64,000 bases of DNA from Pseudomonas resinovorans NBRC 106553 (GCF_000412695.1 NC_021499.1:2232001-2296000), one strand, 5' to 3'. Positions 45,201 to 53,610 are shown, counted from the stretch's first letter. The notes: a model not told the origin generated them from the letters alone. Numbers and translations: made by a program.

Positions 45201-46409
45201 ATGGAAAACCTCAACAGTGCCGTGGAGACCTTGATCCACGGCTCCAACACCTTGTTCATCCTGATGGGTGCCGTGATGGTGCTGGCGATGCACGCCGGCT
45301 TCGCCTTCCTCGAAGTGGGCACGGTGCGCCAGAAGAATCAGGTCAACGCCCTGTCGAAGATTCTCTCCGACTTCGCCGTATCGGCCCTGGCCTACTTCTT
45401 CGTCGGCTACTGGATCGCCTATGGCGTGACCTTCCTCGAGCCGGCCAGCGTGCTGGCGGCCGACCATGGCTACGCCCTGGTGAAGTTCTTCTTCCTGCTG
45501 ACCTTCGCCGCGGCCATTCCGGCCATCATCTCCGGCGGCATCGCCGAGCGCGCCCGGTTCTGCCCGCAGCTGTGCGCCACGCTGCTGATAGTCGCCTTCA
45601 TCTATCCCTTCTTCGAGGGGCTGATCTGGAACGGCAACTTCGGCCTGCAGGACTGGTTGAAGGACAGCTTCGGCGCCAGCTTCCACGACTTCGCCGGCTC
45701 TGTGGTGGTGCACGCGGTGGGCGGCTGGCTGGCCCTGGGCGCGGTGCTGCTGCTGGGGCACCGCAACGGGCGCTACCGCGAAGGGCGCCTGGTGGCCTTC
45801 GCGCCGTCGAACATCCCCTTCCTGGCGCTGGGCTCCTGGATCCTGATCGTCGGCTGGTTCGGCTTCAACGTGATGAGCGCGCAAACCCTGCAGGGTGTCA
45901 GCGGCCTGGTGGCGGTCAACTCGCTGATGGCCATGGTCGGCGGCACCATCGCCGCGCTGCTGGTGGGCCGCAACGACCCCGGCTTCCTGCACAACGGCCC
46001 GCTGGCCGGCCTGGTGGCAATCTGCGCCGGTTCCGACCTGATGCACCCGGTGGGTGCCCTGGTCACTGGCGCGCTGGCGGGCTGCCTGTTCGTCTGGGCG
46101 TTCACCGCGGCCCAGGTGAAATGGAAGATCGACGATGTCCTCGGTGTCTGGCCGTTGCACGGCCTGTGCGGGGTCTGGGGCGGCATCGCCTGTGGCATCT
46201 TCGGCCAGGAGGCCCTGGGTGGCCTGGGCGGGGTCAGCCTGGTGAGCCAGCTGATCGGCACCGCGCTGGGCGTGCTGGTGGCCCTGGTCGGTGGCTTCGT
46301 GGTCTACGGCCTGCTGAAAGCCACCATGGGCATCCGCTTGAGCCAGGAAGAGGAGTACTACGGCGCGGACCTGTCCATCCACAAGATCGGCGCCACGTCC
46401 CAGGACTGA
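45201..46409 (+). CDS. Ammonium transporter (Amt/Mep/Rh family)
   Basis: A 402-residue membrane protein with about 11 helices that conducts ammonium or ammonia. The pore histidines are present: H171 in VVVHAVGGW and H320 in WPLHGLCGVWGG. No separate signal peptide precedes it; MENLNSAVETLIHGSNTLF starts at the first helix as in cyanobacterial-type Amt proteins. The frame is open back to 45060, but that stretch reads as non-coding. No glnK gene is adjacent, unlike the usual glnK-amtB pair, so this is likely a second, differently controlled Amt. Confidence 0.9.
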   Translation: MENLNSAVETLIHGSNTLFILMGAVMVLAMHAGFAFLEVGTVRQKNQVNALSKILSDFAVSALAYFFVGYWIAYGVTFLEPASVLAADHGYALVKFFFLLTFAAAIPAIISGGIAERARFCPQLCATLLIVAFIYPFFEGLIWNGNFGLQDWLKDSFGASFHDFAGSVVVHAVGGWLALGAVLLLGHRNGRYREGRLVAFAPSNIPFLALGSWILIVGWFGFNVMSAQTLQGVSGLVAVNSLMAMVGGTIAALLVGRNDPGFLHNGPLAGLVAICAGSDLMHPVGALVTGALAGCLFVWAFTAAQVKWKIDDVLGVWPLHGLCGVWGGIACGIFGQEALGGLGGVSLVSQLIGTALGVLVALVGGFVVYGLLKATMGIRLSQEEEYYGADLSIHKIGATSQD

Positions 46410-46421
46410 TGCTGCCGGCTT

Positions 46422-46457
46422 CATGAAAAAGCCCGCCGATCGGCGGGCTTTTTCATG
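46422..46457. terminator. Bidirectional terminator, amt / porin
   Basis: A 36-base perfect palindrome centred on GATC (46438-46441) with GCCCGCCG / CGGCGGGC core and A5/T5 flanks, serving both converging genes. Confidence 0.93.
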
Positions 46458-46467
46458 GCGGGGTGAA

Positions 46468-47736
46468 TTACCAGAGCGGCATCACGTAGCTGAGGATCAG
46501 GCGGTTCTCGTCGAGGTCGTTGCCGAAGTTGGTGGAACGTACCGTGGCGTTGCGCCATTTGACGCCGAAGTTCTTCAGCGGGCCTTCCTGGACGACGTAG
46601 GCGATGTCCATGTTGCGTTCCCATTCCTTGCCATCGGAACGACCGGCGCCCAGGTCGATGTTGTCGCCGGACAGGTAGCGGGTCATGAAGGTCAGGCCGG
46701 GGATGCCGATGTCGGCGAAGTTGTAGTCGTAGCGGGCCTGCCAGGATTTTTCGTCCTTGTTGGCGAAGTCGCCGATCTGCACGTAGTTGACCAGGAAGGG
46801 GTCGGTCCCGTTGATGTAGGCGAAGCCGGTGTCGCCGCTCATGTTCTGGTAGGCGAGGCCGAAGGCGTGGCCGCCGAGGGCGTAGGTGAACATGGCGCCG
46901 AAGGCATTGTTGTCGACGTTGCTGGTGCCGTCGTCGGTGGAGCGGGCGTAGCGGATATCGCTCTTGAGGGACTGCTTGTCGCCCAGCGGCAGCACGTGAA
47001 CGACGCTGAGGTAGTGCTGCTTGTAGAAGTCATCCAGCTCGCCGTAGTGGTAGGCGGTGGTGAGGCTGTCGTTCCACTTGTAGCTGGCGCCGCCGAAGTT
47101 GAACTCGTCGCTGGTGGTGCCGGGACGGAAGGTGATGGCGCGGGCGGCACCGGTGGTGACCGTCATGGCCTCGTTGTCGGAGGAGTCACGCTGGTTGACC
47201 CGGTTGAGGCGGCCGGCATCGAAGGTCAGGCCGTCGATTTCCATGGAGTTCAGGTGGCCGCCCTGGAAGGTCTGCGGCAGCAGGCGCGAGTCGTTGTACT
47301 GGACCACCGGCAGCTTGGGCATCAGGGTGCCGACCTTGAGCACGCTCTTGGAGGCGCGCAGTTTGACGGTGGCGCCGAGTTCGCCGTATTCGTCCTGGGC
47401 GCGGCCGGTTTCGCGGTCGCGCTTGAGCAGGCCGGTGCCGCTGCGGTCGGGGCTGGAGTCGAGCTTGACGCCGAGCAGGCCGATGGCGTCGACGCCCACG
47501 CCGACGGTGCCTTCGGTGAAGCCGGACTCATAACGCAGGAGGAAGCCCTGGGCCCATTCTTCGGCCTTGGACTGCGAGGCATTGTCCTGGCGGAAGTCGC
47601 GATTGAAGTAGAAGTTGCGCAGTTCCAGGCTGCCCTTGCTGTCCTTGATGAATTCAGCCTGGGCGATGCCCGGTACGGTGATACTGGCGCCGAGCGTGGC
47701 CAGGGCCACGGCTTGCGCAAGCGAGGTCTTGCTCAT
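46468..47736 (-). CDS. oprQ: OprD-family outer-membrane porin (OprQ/OprE type)
   Basis: A 422-residue porin. The signal peptide ends GIAQA (about 27); the mature part begins EFIKDSKGSLELRNFYFNRD, the standard OprD-family opening, and the chain ends in YVMPLW with the C-terminal aromatic outer-membrane signal. The 18-strand family admits small nutrients such as amino acids. The OprQ label rests on position and is less certain than the family; OprE is the alternative. GAGGAGA precedes the ATG. The divergent side carries an AT-rich leader. Confidence 0.85.
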   Translation of the reverse strand: MSKTSLAQAVALATLGASITVPGIAQAEFIKDSKGSLELRNFYFNRDFRQDNASQSKAEEWAQGFLLRYESGFTEGTVGVGVDAIGLLGVKLDSSPDRSGTGLLKRDRETGRAQDEYGELGATVKLRASKSVLKVGTLMPKLPVVQYNDSRLLPQTFQGGHLNSMEIDGLTFDAGRLNRVNQRDSSDNEAMTVTTGAARAITFRPGTTSDEFNFGGASYKWNDSLTTAYHYGELDDFYKQHYLSVVHVLPLGDKQSLKSDIRYARSTDDGTSNVDNNAFGAMFTYALGGHAFGLAYQNMSGDTGFAYINGTDPFLVNYVQIGDFANKDEKSWQARYDYNFADIGIPGLTFMTRYLSGDNIDLGAGRSDGKEWERNMDIAYVVQEGPLKNFGVKWRNATVRSTNFGNDLDENRLILSYVMPLW

Positions 47737-47842
47737 TGTTATTGTCTCCTCGTTGGGTTGCAGGTCGGTCGGGTCGTCCTGTTACAACAAGTTGACTAAA
47801 GCATTTCGTTACATTTTTTGCAGTTAGACGATGGTCGGCAGC

Positions 47843-48709
47843 TCACTGGACCCACTGCGGGTAGTAACCCAGCTGGTCCTGGACCTTGGCGTCGTGGGCG
47901 GGCACCACGATGAGCGCGGTTTCCTTCTGCAGCAGGTCGTGAACCTTCTGCAGCTGAGCCCGCGTGGCTTCACGGTCGTTGTCCACCAGCTTGCGGCTGA
48001 CCCAGAACTTCTCCTTCGGCCCGGTGAAACCTTCCAGGCGCCAGCTGGCATCGCCGGTGAAGAAGAACCGCCGCCCGTCGGCCAGGGTCAGGAACAACCC
48101 CAGCGAACCCGGGGTGTGGCCACTGAGCGGCACCAGCACCAGGCTGCGGTCGCCGAACAGGTCGAGGCTTTCCTCAAAGCCCATGAAAGGGACGGGCAGG
48201 AAGGTGAAGGGCCGCCAATTCACTCCGTGGGCGAACTGGCTGGGCAGCAGCGCCGGCGGCGTGGCGATCTCGCTGAACTCGATTTCCTCGTAGGGCGCCC
48301 ACACCGGTACTTCTGGGAAGTCCGCCAAGGCCGAGGCATGGTCCCAATGGACATGGCTGAGGAGGATGCGGTCGACACGGATGCCGTCGCGATCCAGCTG
48401 GTCGCGGGCCGGGGTCACCGCGCCGTACTGCATCAGCGGTTTGTCCCACCAGGGCATCTCGTTGCCGAACTGGCTGTCCACCTGGCGGCCGAGGCCGGTG
48501 TCGAACAGCAGGGTGGCGGCGTGGTGCTGGATCAACACCGCCACGTGATTGGCCTTGACCTTCTCGGTCCAGTTGCCGCCTTCCACGGTGAAGGCGTCCA
48601 GGGTTTCGGTTTCGGCGGTTTTCACCAGGGCGAAGCGCAGGCCTTCGGCCTGGGCGCTCAGGCAGTTGGCGGCGAGCAGGAGCGATAACAAATACGAACG
48701 CAGGCGCAT
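47843..48709 (-). CDS. Exported metallo-beta-lactamase-fold hydrolase
   Basis: A 288-residue protein with a signal peptide (1-21, LSAQA) and the MBL metal motif HVHWDH (119-124), followed by the downstream ligands in SGHTPGS and GDASW. The layout resembles the lactonase-like (AttM/AiiA) branch more than true beta-lactamases. It begins 13 bases after the GST gene and is probably co-transcribed with it under the TetR operator at 49351-49364. The substrate is unknown; lactones or thioesters are likely for the fold. Confidence 0.88.
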   Translation of the reverse strand: MRLRSYLLSLLLAANCLSAQAEGLRFALVKTAETETLDAFTVEGGNWTEKVKANHVAVLIQHHAATLLFDTGLGRQVDSQFGNEMPWWDKPLMQYGAVTPARDQLDRDGIRVDRILLSHVHWDHASALADFPEVPVWAPYEEIEFSEIATPPALLPSQFAHGVNWRPFTFLPVPFMGFEESLDLFGDRSLVLVPLSGHTPGSLGLFLTLADGRRFFFTGDASWRLEGFTGPKEKFWVSRKLVDNDREATRAQLQKVHDLLQKETALIVVPAHDAKVQDQLGYYPQWVQ

Positions 48710-48722
48710 GGGGTCGATGTCC

Positions 48723-49310
48723 TCAGGGTAGGTCGAGGTAGCCGGGCAGGGCGCGGATGCGCGCGAACCAGCTGTGCAATTCAGGGTAGGGCGCCAGGTC
48801 CAGGCCGCCTTCGTTAGCCAGCGCCAGGTAGGGGTAGACCGCCACGTCGGCGATGCTCGGCCGCTCGCCCACCAGCCAGTCGCGCCCGGCCAGGTGCGCG
48901 TTCACCAGCTCCAGTACCTGGCGACCGCGGGCCTGGGCGTCCTCCAGGTCCACCGGGCGGCCGAATTTCAGGCCAATCCGCGCCTTGGCCACGCCGTTGT
49001 GGATCTCGTTGGCGGCCAGGCTCAGCCAGCCGGCGATCTGGCCTTGGGACAGGGCATCCAGCGGGAACCAGTGCTCATCCGCATAGCGTCGCGCCAGGTA
49101 GACCAGGATGGCCTGGGAGTCGGCCAGCGGTTGGCCGTCGTCCACCAGCAGCGGTACTTGCCCAAGGGGATTGAGTGCGAGGAACTCGGGACGCTTTTGC
49201 GCGCCGTTGGGCAGGTCCAGGGTCAGCAACTCGGCGTGCTGGCCGATCAGCCCGAGAAACAGGCGGACCTTGTAGCAATTGCCGGAAAGGTAGAAGTCAT
49301 GGAGCTGCAT
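48723..49310 (-). CDS. Glutathione S-transferase family protein
   Basis: A 195-residue GST: thioredoxin-like N-terminal domain (about 1-77) with LSGNCYKVRLFL near the active site, the cis-proline GQVPLL and the glutathione-binding DSQAI, then an all-helical C-terminal domain (about 87-195). It is compact for the family. The first gene of a GST-MBL pair, divergent from a TetR repressor. Probably a detoxification unit for an electrophile; the compound is unknown. Confidence 0.92.
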   Translation of the reverse strand: MQLHDFYLSGNCYKVRLFLGLIGQHAELLTLDLPNGAQKRPEFLALNPLGQVPLLVDDGQPLADSQAILVYLARRYADEHWFPLDALSQGQIAGWLSLAANEIHNGVAKARIGLKFGRPVDLEDAQARGRQVLELVNAHLAGRDWLVGERPSIADVAVYPYLALANEGGLDLAPYPELHSWFARIRALPGYLDLP

Positions 49311-49345
49311 GGCGAGTCCCTCGCGGTTGTTGGTAGTGGCGCTGG

Positions 49346-49375
49346 ATGGTAGACAGACCTGTCTGTATATTTCAA
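49346..49375 (-). promoter_or_regulatory. GST promoter with TetR-type operator inside it
   Basis: On the minus strand TTGAAA (49375-49370) and TACCAT (49351-49346), 18 bases apart, form a plausible -35/-10 pair. Between them lies the palindrome AGACAG-AC-CTGTCT (49351-49364). A repressor bound there would exclude RNA polymerase. Confidence 0.6.
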
Positions 49376-49405
49376 GCGCGACTGTTGCACCGCCGCGACA
49401 GCGGT

Positions 49406-49434
49406 TTGAGCCGGCAAGGGCGGATGCGCATAAT
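49406..49434 (+). promoter_or_regulatory. Probable promoter of the tetR gene
   Basis: TTGAGC (49406-49411) and CATAAT (49429-49434) with 17-base spacing, ending 21 bases before the ATG. The palindromic operator lies upstream of it, not within it, so autorepression may be weak. Confidence 0.5.
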
Positions 49435-49455
49435 GCGGCGGTTCAGGAGGCTGCA

Positions 49456-50013
49456 ATGGCATCGAGCAAACGCGAACAACTGGTCAGCACAGCCCTCGCG
49501 CTCTTCTATCGCGACGGTTTTCACGCCACCGGCATCGACCGCATCCTCGCGGAGTCGGGCGTGGCCAAGATGACCCTGTACAACCACTTCAAGTCCAAGG
49601 ACGAGCTGATCATCGCCGCCCTGGAATCGCGCTTCGCGCCCGCGGCCGAGCGCATGGCCCGGGCCTTCGCGGAACTGCCGCCACGGGACGCCATCCTGCG
49701 GGTGTTCGACGGCCTGGACGAATGGCTCCGCCAGGACGAGTTCTGCGGTTGCGCCTTCATCAACGCGGCGGCCGAGTTCCATCGACGCGACCACCCGGTG
49801 CATCAATTGGCCGCGAGCTACAAGGCCGCCACCCAGGATTACTTCCGGGGTGCCCTGGAGCGCCTGGGGGTGGTACAGCCCGAGCGCCTGGCGCGCCAGC
49901 TGCAGTACCTGATGGAAGGGGCGGTGAGCATGGCCCATATCGAGGGGCCGGCCGACCAGGCGCTGGACGCCCGGGACGCCGCCGAGCAGTTGCTGCGCGC
50001 CGCAGGAGTCTGA
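49456..50013 (+). CDS. TetR-family repressor
   Basis: A 185-residue regulator. The N-terminal helix-turn-helix reads LALFYRDGFHATGIDRILAE and VAKMTLYNHFKSKDELI (about 15-52). The ligand-binding C-terminal part includes DEFCGCAFINAAAEF, with a Cys pair that might sense electrophiles. AGGAGG six bases before ATG at 49456 fixes the start. It is divergent from the GST-MBL operon, whose promoter holds a matching palindrome, so repression of that operon is the natural inference. Confidence 0.92.
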   Translation: MASSKREQLVSTALALFYRDGFHATGIDRILAESGVAKMTLYNHFKSKDELIIAALESRFAPAAERMARAFAELPPRDAILRVFDGLDEWLRQDEFCGCAFINAAAEFHRRDHPVHQLAASYKAATQDYFRGALERLGVVQPERLARQLQYLMEGAVSMAHIEGPADQALDARDAAEQLLRAAGV

Positions 50014-50027
50014 AAACCGCTCCATTG

Positions 50028-50100
50028 GTCGGGGCATCACTCAAGTTTTTCGGCCTGCGGCCGCCAAGCCGGGGACACCGACGACTTCGGATGCCCCGAC
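50028..50100 (+). promoter_or_regulatory. Long-range inverted repeat ending at the DUF5610 start codon
   Basis: GTCGGGGCATC (50028-50038) and GATGCCCCGAC (50090-50100) are perfect 11-base complements, and the second arm abuts the ATG. A GGCC-CGGCC type hairpin lies between them. The gene has no clear Shine-Dalgarno sequence. Confidence 0.45.
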
Positions 50101-51252
50101 ATGAATGCCCTGGCCTCTCTCGCTTCCTCCCCCCAACGCTCGATTTTCCCCGGGCAGGCTGCAGCCGCTGCGCGCAAGCAGGCGGATGCCCAGGAGACCC
50201 TGGCCGGCCGCCTTGGCGAGCGTCTTGGCCTGGAGCCCGGCGCGCTCAGTGGCAAGGCATCCGACTACAGCCCGGAAAAGGTCGCCGACCGCGTGCTCGG
50301 TTTCATTGACCAGCGACTGCGCAGCGAGGCGGCCAACGGCGCTGACCCGACCAAGTTGCAGGGGCTGCTGGACCAGGCCCGCGCCGGCATCCAGAAGGGC
50401 TTCGACGACGCGCGCAAGATACTCGATGGCTTCGGCGTGCTCGGCGGCAAGGTGGCCGACGACATCGACGACACCTTCGGCCGCATCCAGGACGGCCTGG
50501 ACCAACTGCAGAAAACCTACACCCAGCCGGCGCAGCCCAGCCAGCCGGGCGGCGTCGCGGCGGTCGCCGGATACAGCGAGCGCTTCGCCGCCCAGGCGCA
50601 AACCTTCGACCTGGAAGTGAAAACCCGCGACGGCGACAAGCTGCGCATATCCGTCGCCCAGGCATCGGCGTCCTTTTCGCGCAGCAGCGTGACGGCGGCC
50701 AGTGACGGCACGAATTCGGTGGTGTCGGCCAGCAGCCAGTCTTCCAGCCTGCAGATCGGCGCCTGGCAGATCGACGTGGAAGGGGAGTTGGACGACGAGG
50801 AGAAGGCCGCTCTCCGCGACCTGCTCGGCCAGGTCCAGGACATCTCCAGCAAGTTCTACTCCGGCGACCTGGCCGGCGCCTTCGATCGCGCCCTGGCCCT
50901 GGACATGGACGGCGAGCAACTGGCATCCATGTCCCTGCACCTGACCCAGACCAAGGTGAGCCAGGCCACCGACGCCTATGGTGCCGTTGCGCAGCAGGGC
51001 GGCCAGGCGGCCAGTGCGGTCAACGGCAGCCTCAAGGACTACGCCAACAGCCTGCTGGACGCCCTGCGCAGCGCCAGCGAACTGGCGGAGAACGGCCGTG
51101 GCACCCTGGAGCAACTGCTCAAGGGCGGCTTCGCCCTCGACGAGCGCTTCGACCCGGCCCAGCTGGCCAAGGCGGATGCCTTCAACGGGCGCCTGCTCGA
51201 TGGCCTGCAGCCCTTGCTGGACAAGGCCCAGGACCAATCCACCAAGGCCTGA
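50101..51252 (+). CDS. DUF5610 domain protein
   Basis: A 383-residue protein without signal peptide or membrane helix. A Ser/Ala/Gln-rich central part follows a helical N-terminal region. The stretch SDYSPEKVADRVLGFIDQRL fits DUF5610, a domain known from gammaproteobacterial proteins of unknown function, some flagellar or surface-linked. A second motif region is FDLEVKTRDGDKLRISVAQA (about 173-195). The ATG has no good ribosome site, and the preceding inverted repeat touches it. Function cannot be assigned. Confidence 0.8.
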   Translation: MNALASLASSPQRSIFPGQAAAAARKQADAQETLAGRLGERLGLEPGALSGKASDYSPEKVADRVLGFIDQRLRSEAANGADPTKLQGLLDQARAGIQKGFDDARKILDGFGVLGGKVADDIDDTFGRIQDGLDQLQKTYTQPAQPSQPGGVAAVAGYSERFAAQAQTFDLEVKTRDGDKLRISVAQASASFSRSSVTAASDGTNSVVSASSQSSSLQIGAWQIDVEGELDDEEKAALRDLLGQVQDISSKFYSGDLAGAFDRALALDMDGEQLASMSLHLTQTKVSQATDAYGAVAQQGGQAASAVNGSLKDYANSLLDALRSASELAENGRGTLEQLLKGGFALDERFDPAQLAKADAFNGRLLDGLQPLLDKAQDQSTKA

Positions 51253-51298
51253 CCGCGTGCTAGAATTCGCGCCTCGCTGACCCTTGAGGCGCCTCGCC

Positions 51299-51538
51299 AT
51301 GCTTCCTGAATGCCAACTCTTCGGCACCCTCGGCTGCCACCTGTGCGAAGTGGCCGAAGGCGTGCTCATGCCCTTCGTCGAGCGCGGCTTGTTGGTGGAA
51401 CTGGTGGACATCGCCGAGTCCGAGGAGTGGGTCGAAGTCTATGGCCTACGCATCCCGGTGCTGCGCCGCTGCGACACCGGCGGCGAGCTGGGCTGGCCCT
51501 TCGATGCCAGTGCCGTGGCGGCCTTTCTTTCCAGCTGA
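51299..51538 (+). CDS. Glutaredoxin-like (DUF836) protein
   Basis: A 79-residue thioredoxin-fold protein. The redox motif is CHLC (13-16), in LFGTLGCHLCEVAEG; the cis-proline equivalent is IPVLRR. DUF836/glutaredoxin-2-like proteins are small disulphide reductases. The ATG at 51299 is preceded by GAGG at some distance; TTG at 51284 is in frame but less likely. It ends only five bases before the stop of the converging next gene. Confidence 0.85.
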   Translation: MLPECQLFGTLGCHLCEVAEGVLMPFVERGLLVELVDIAESEEWVEVYGLRIPVLRRCDTGGELGWPFDASAVAAFLSS

Positions 51539-51543
51539 GCCTT

Positions 51544-51819
51544 TTACCTTGATTGCCTGAGCGCCGCCTTGCGCGCGGCGGCGAGCAGGTCGCTGGCGTC
51601 CGCCAGCAGCAGGTGGGCGGCATTGGCCACACTCACCAGATCGCGGCTTTCGGCGATATCGATCCGCATGCAGGTAAAGCTGAGCAGCAGGCTTTTGGCG
51701 GCGTGCAGGCGCTGTTCGGCGCAATCCTGCAGGTCGTGGTAGGCCGCGCCTGCATCGAGCAGCAGCACGGGCGCCTGGATGGCATTTTCGGAAAGGGGAA
51801 TGAAGCGGGAATCGTCCAT
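51544..51819 (-). CDS. DUF3077 / DUF6124 family small protein
   Basis: A 91-residue helical protein typical of a Pseudomonas-only small-protein family: a short N-terminal segment (DDSRFIPLSENAIQAPVLLL), a DLQDCAEQRLHAAKSLL helix and a C-terminal alanine-rich helix. Members occur in many paralogues per genome and have no known function. GGGAG before ATG at 51819 sets the start. Its leader carries an unusually stable hairpin at 51843-51883. Confidence 0.75.
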   Translation of the reverse strand: MDDSRFIPLSENAIQAPVLLLDAGAAYHDLQDCAEQRLHAAKSLLLSFTCMRIDIAESRDLVSVANAAHLLLADASDLLAAARKAALRQSR

Positions 51820-51842
51820 GGTGAAGCTCCCAGAGTGGTTGG

Positions 51843-51883
51843 AGCTGTCACCGTTCGCGGCCAAGCGAATTTGGGTGACAGCT
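51843..51883 (-). promoter_or_regulatory. Strong bipartite hairpin upstream of the DUF3077 gene
   Basis: AGCTGTCACC (51843-51852) pairs with GGTGACAGCT (51874-51883), and inside it TTCGC (51854-51858) pairs with GCGAA (51865-51869). It starts 24 bases before the ATG. It has no T run, so a leader structure or a two-part operator is more likely than a terminator. The rest of the gap to 52130 shows no gene. Confidence 0.55.
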
Positions 51884-52130
51884 GCACGCGGGTTGGCCGA
51901 CCGGGACTCTAGGCACCCGGCACACCCGAAGGTGTCCCGCGCACAGCTGCCATGACAAAGCGTTGCAGGCACAAAAAAGCGCCTGCAATGGTCATGTGGG
52001 CGCCTGTGCGCCTAGAGATTCTCGACCGGCCAAGGTCGGCCACGGGATTGACCGTGGCGGGCGGACTATAAGATGAGGGGGAGGGGCTGGCAAGCCGGTG
52101 CCCTGACTCATGACCACAGGATGAAACGCC

Positions 52131-52337
52131 ATGGGCAAACGACATGATCCCGAGCGGATCGACAACGAAAATCCCGAGTGGCGAGCGGAAGACTTCGCCC
52201 GTGCGCGCCCCGCCGGCGAAGTGCTGGGTGAAATTTTCGGCGAGGAAATGGGGGAAGAGATGAGCAAGCCAAGGCCGGACCGTCCGGCAGCTGCGCGAAC
52301 CAAGGAACAAGCCGGCGATTCGCAAGAGCCAAAGTAG
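52131..52337 (+). CDS. Small protein resembling the N-terminus of BrnA-type antitoxins
   Basis: A 68-residue acidic-to-basic protein: MGKRHDPERIDNENPEW, then EDFARARPAGEVLGEIFGEE. This resembles the opening of BrnA-like antitoxins, but the ribbon-helix-helix DNA-binding part that should follow is absent; the tail is short and charged. No toxin gene flanks it. It is either a truncated antitoxin or a small family in its own right. AGGAT lies before the ATG. Confidence 0.6.
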   Translation: MGKRHDPERIDNENPEWRAEDFARARPAGEVLGEIFGEEMGEEMSKPRPDRPAAARTKEQAGDSQEPK

Positions 52338-52370
52338 GCCTACGTGCGCTTGGGAAAAATCCCAGGCAAT

Positions 52371-52398
52371 AAAAAACCCGCCATTTAGGCGGGTTTTT
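52371..52398. terminator. Bidirectional terminator, small gene / tRNA-Pro
   Basis: A perfect ACCCGCC / GGCGGGT stem with A5 and T5 flanks (52372-52382 with 52388-52398) and loop ATTTA, just 3' of the tRNA on the minus strand. Confidence 0.92.
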
Positions 52399-52405
52399 CG
52401 GGATT

Positions 52406-52482
52406 TGGTCGGAGCGACTGGATTCGAACCAGCGACCTTCTCGTCCCGAACGAGACGCGCTACCAAGCTGCGCTACGCTCCG
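52406..52482 (-). tRNA. tRNA-Pro (anticodon CGG)
   Basis: A complete 77-base cloverleaf including the encoded CCA: acceptor CGGAGCG / CGCTCCG, D-arm GCGCAGCTTGGTAGCGC, anticodon stem TCTCG / CGAGA with loop TTCGGGA and T-arm GCTGG-TTCGAAT-CCAGT. The anticodon CGG reads CCG proline codons, which are frequent in this GC-rich genome. Confidence 0.97.
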
Positions 52483-52656
52483 TTGTGTGGCGCGCATTCT
52501 ACAGAAAAACTTTTGGCCTACAAGGGGTTAGCTGAAAATTTTTTAACGGGCGTTGTGCGGGAACCGAGTGGAGCGCGGGAGGCTGCGAATGGCGCGGGGT
52601 TGCCGGAGGATGGCAAAGGCCCGCGTCGCTGCGCATGCAGGAGCGGGCCGCGGGAA

Positions 52657-52878
52657 TCAGAGTTCCTTGATGGAGCGGATCTGATCCTTGTTCACCTTGG
52701 CGCGGTTTCCATCCAGTTGCTCGAACTCGTAGAAGCCCGAGTCATCGTCGTATTCGGGGGTGTCCACGGCCTGGAGTTCACGCCCGTCATTGAGGGTGAG
52801 CACGGTGGGGGTCGAGCAGCCGGCGAGGGTGAAAAGACCCAGTGCGAGCAGGAAGGCGGGGGCTATCCGCTGATTCAT
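52657..52878 (-). CDS. YgdI/YgdR-type small lipoprotein
   Basis: A 73-residue lipoprotein: signal sequence with lipobox LAGC (C21 lipidated), then TVLTLNDGRELQAVDTPEYD and KDQIRSIKEL, the YgdI/YgdR SH3-like fold. ATG at 52878 is right because AAGGAG lies six bases before it; the ATG two codons upstream would abut it. Family members are outer-membrane lipoproteins of unknown role. Confidence 0.9.
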   Translation of the reverse strand: MNQRIAPAFLLALGLFTLAGCSTPTVLTLNDGRELQAVDTPEYDDDSGFYEFEQLDGNRAKVNKDQIRSIKEL

Positions 52879-52955
52879 CGTCATCTCCTTGATGATTACG
52901 CTAGTCGTACGAACGTTCTGACGATGCAGGGGCCGGCAAAGTTCAAGGAAATGCC

Positions 52956-53543
52956 TCAATGCCCGTGTCGGGTGCCTTCGAGCAGCTCCGGCGTGTTCAG
53001 GTTGGCCAGCCGTGGATCGCCCTCTGGGCAGGTCAGGGCGACGGGGTCGAGCTGGCGGAGGATGCGTTGCGGGCTGCGTTCTCCGGCCTGCCAACCGGCG
53101 TCCAGGGCCGGCAGAACCGCGCGGGGCAGGACGCAGAACAGCGGCTCCCAGAACGCGCCCTGGCGGACCATCACCGGCCGCTCGCAGGTGGCGGCGAGCA
53201 AGCTGTCGATCAGCGCGTCATCCACCTGCGGGGCGTCGCAGGGCAGGACCAGCACCTGTTCGTGTCGGGCCACCGCCAGGCCGGCGCGGATGCCGGCCAG
53301 TGGTCCGGGGTAGTCGGGACTGTCGTCGTGCACCAGTTGGTCGGACCAGGCGGCGTAGCGGTCGTCGTTGCGATTGCAGGAAATGATCAGGTCGTCGGTG
53401 CGCGAACGCACCCGGTCGTGCAGCCAGGCGATCAGCGGCCGGCCGTGCCAGTCCACCAGACCCTTGTCACGCCCCCCCAGGCGCTGGCCACGACCGCCCG
53501 AAAGCAGCAGGACAGAGCAGGGCGGCTGGGCTGTGGCGGTCAT
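52956..53543 (-). CDS. mobA: Molybdenum cofactor guanylyltransferase
   Basis: A 195-residue enzyme that joins GMP to molybdopterin to make the MGD form of the cofactor. The nucleotide-binding signature is [15 protein letters not shown] (14-28); [11 protein letters not shown] and LPCDAPQVD (metal-binding aspartate) follow. GGAG nine bases before ATG at 53543 supports the start over a longer frame. Divergent from moaB across 67 bases, so the three Mo-cofactor genes are locally clustered. Confidence 0.94.
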   Translation of the reverse strand: MTATAQPPCSVLLLSGGRGQRLGGRDKGLVDWHGRPLIAWLHDRVRSRTDDLIISCNRNDDRYAAWSDQLVHDDSPDYPGPLAGIRAGLAVARHEQVLVLPCDAPQVDDALIDSLLAATCERPVMVRQGAFWEPLFCVLPRAVLPALDAGWQAGERSPQRILRQLDPVALTCPEGDPRLANLNTPELLEGTRHGH

Positions 53544-53610
53544 GTCGGAGTCTCCGGGGCGGCGCTGTGATATAACACCGGGCATTCACTCCTACAACTG
53601 GAAGCCTGCC

